Program-made: the position numbers and the translations under genes
Notes under the pieces: generated by a model
The model's database searches: none
Told to the model about the DNA's origin: nothing
The model's input: only the letters and a program-made list of their open reading frames with translations
Source: Methanomicrobiales archaeon
GTDB taxonomy: Archaea; Halobacteriota; Methanomicrobia; Methanomicrobiales; JACTUA01
Assembly (NCBI GenBank): GCA_028678555.1
Contig: JAJRDF010000094.1
Coordinates: 1 to 5,943, forward strand
Direction: 5' to 3'
Length of the DNA stretch: 5,943 bases
Part shown: positions 5,236 through 5,943 of the stretch, in pieces
Position numbering within the stretch: the stretch's first letter is position 1
Layout: each line of letters opens with the position of its first letter

Positions 5236-5868
5236 ATGGACACCCGAGCCGCCTGCAGGATCTTCCGGACCCTGGCCCGCCGCTACCCGGAGGCAGTGGA
5301 GGACTATCCCACCTGTGAGGATCCGTTCCCGGTGCTCGTGGCCACGATCCTTTCCGCCCAGACCACGGACCGGCAGGTGGATGCCATCATGCCGGATCTC
5401 CTCTCCCGGTACCCAGATCCGGCATCACTGGCCGCTGCAGGGACAGAGGATCTGGAACGGATCATCCGGCCGACGGGGTACTACCATGCCAAGGCCAGCC
5501 ACCTGATCGCCGCCTCCCGGACGCTCACTGACCGGTTCGGTGGGCATGTTCCGCTGACGATGGAAGAGCTCCTCACCCTCCCCGGCGTGGGCCGGAAGAC
5601 CGCAAACATCGTGCTCTCCGCCTGCGGCAGGGACGCGGGGATCGCCGTCGATACCCATGTCTTCCGCATCGCTCGCCGCATCGGTCTCTCGGACGGGAAG
5701 AACCCGGACCGGGTGGAGAAGGATCTCCTGGCCCTCTTCCCCCGGTCTGTCTGGGGAAGGGTGAACGGCCTCCTCATCACCCACGGGCGCACGCTCTGCA
5801 CGGCCAGGAAGCCGCGGTGCCCGGAATGCCCGGTGCGGCAATGGTGCAGATACTACCGGGCGCTGTGA
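5236..5868 (+). CDS. nth: Endonuclease III (DNA glycosylase/AP lyase)
   Basis: This enzyme removes oxidised pyrimidines from DNA and cuts the resulting abasic site in base-excision repair. The 210-residue length equals that of bacterial Nth. Motifs in order are LSAQTTD (39-45), the helix-hairpin-helix LPGVGRKTAN (115-124) with catalytic Lys121, VDTHVFR (138-144) with catalytic Asp139, and the 4Fe-4S cluster ligands Cys188, Cys195, Cys198 and Cys204 in the classic C-x6-C-x2-C-x5-C spacing. All key residues are present. The frame is open upstream through the tRNA and into pyrH, but homology begins at the ATG at 5236. No ribosome-binding site or separate TATA box precedes it, because the tRNA gene ends at 5230. 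A message with a leader of about five bases would result from tRNA 3' processing. Confidence 0.96.
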   Translation: MDTRAACRIFRTLARRYPEAVEDYPTCEDPFPVLVATILSAQTTDRQVDAIMPDLLSRYPDPASLAAAGTEDLERIIRPTGYYHAKASHLIAASRTLTDRFGGHVPLTMEELLTLPGVGRKTANIVLSACGRDAGIAVDTHVFRIARRIGLSDGKNPDRVEKDLLALFPRSVWGRVNGLLITHGRTLCTARKPRCPECPVRQWCRYYRAL

Positions 5869-5943
5869 ACTACGGGTGGAAGCCTCCCCCGCCGCCCCGG
5901 CTGCAGCTGATTCCATCCATAGCTTCCCGTCGGATAATCCAAT
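5869..5943. other. Right-edge stretch with no gene seen
   Basis: These 75 bases after the nth stop codon show no coding start with a recognisable product and no clear hairpin with a T-tract. The last 35 bases are somewhat richer in A and T (ending GGATAATCCAAT) and could belong to the promoter of a gene beyond the edge. Confidence 0.4.

Noticed and set aside
5425..5916. Minus-strand open frame opposite nth
   Set aside because: It is antisense to a complete endonuclease III gene that has all catalytic and cluster residues.

Overview
This window looks archaeal, most likely a GC-rich methanogen of the Methanomicrobiales or a close relative. The supporting signs are TATA boxes about 30 bases before start codons with little or no 5' leader, a tRNA gene without an encoded CCA end, an archaeal-type UMP kinase, a stand-alone class II superoxide reductase, a Mut7-C RNase-fold protein, an AmmeMemoRadiSam-type radical SAM enzyme, and a Thr/Pro-linked lipoprotein with a PsbP-like start. 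The taxonomic call is inference from gene content. No marker gene is present to prove it.

Left part (1-3676) is all on the minus strand. In the direction of transcription it carries a superoxide reductase (3293-3676), an uncharacterised alpha-helical protein that may be an (alpha/alpha)6 barrel (2023-3195), the radical SAM enzyme AmrS (887-1957, with its own TATA box at 1984-1991), a Mut7-C/DUF82 protein overlapping amrS by 23 bases (391-909), and the first 103 codons of a secreted lipoprotein that runs off the left edge (1-311). The superoxide reductase may be co-transcribed with the helical protein. AmrS and Mut7-C look translationally coupled.

Middle (3677-4088) is a 412-base GC-rich stretch without a convincing gene. 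It holds a strong 10-bp hairpin, a small AT-richer island and, just before the superoxide reductase start, a perfect 12-base palindrome.

Right part (4089-5943) has a 54-residue zinc-ribbon protein on the minus strand and a divergent UMP kinase gene (pyrH) on the plus strand. Their start codons are only 42 bases apart, and their TATA boxes cross over. After pyrH comes a degenerate array of roughly 34-base tandem repeats (4989-5123), then tRNA-Pro(UGG) (5156-5230), and only five bases later the ATG of an endonuclease III gene (nth, 5236-5868). The nth message is probably released by 3' processing of the tRNA. The last 75 bases show no gene.

By role, the window combines oxidative defence (superoxide reductase) and DNA base-excision repair (Nth) with pyrimidine nucleotide synthesis (PyrH), plus several conserved but poorly understood proteins. 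No complete new multi-gene system can be demonstrated. The best leads are the tRNA-nth junction, the repeat array, the crossed divergent promoter, and the cluster of AmrS, Mut7-C and the helical protein.
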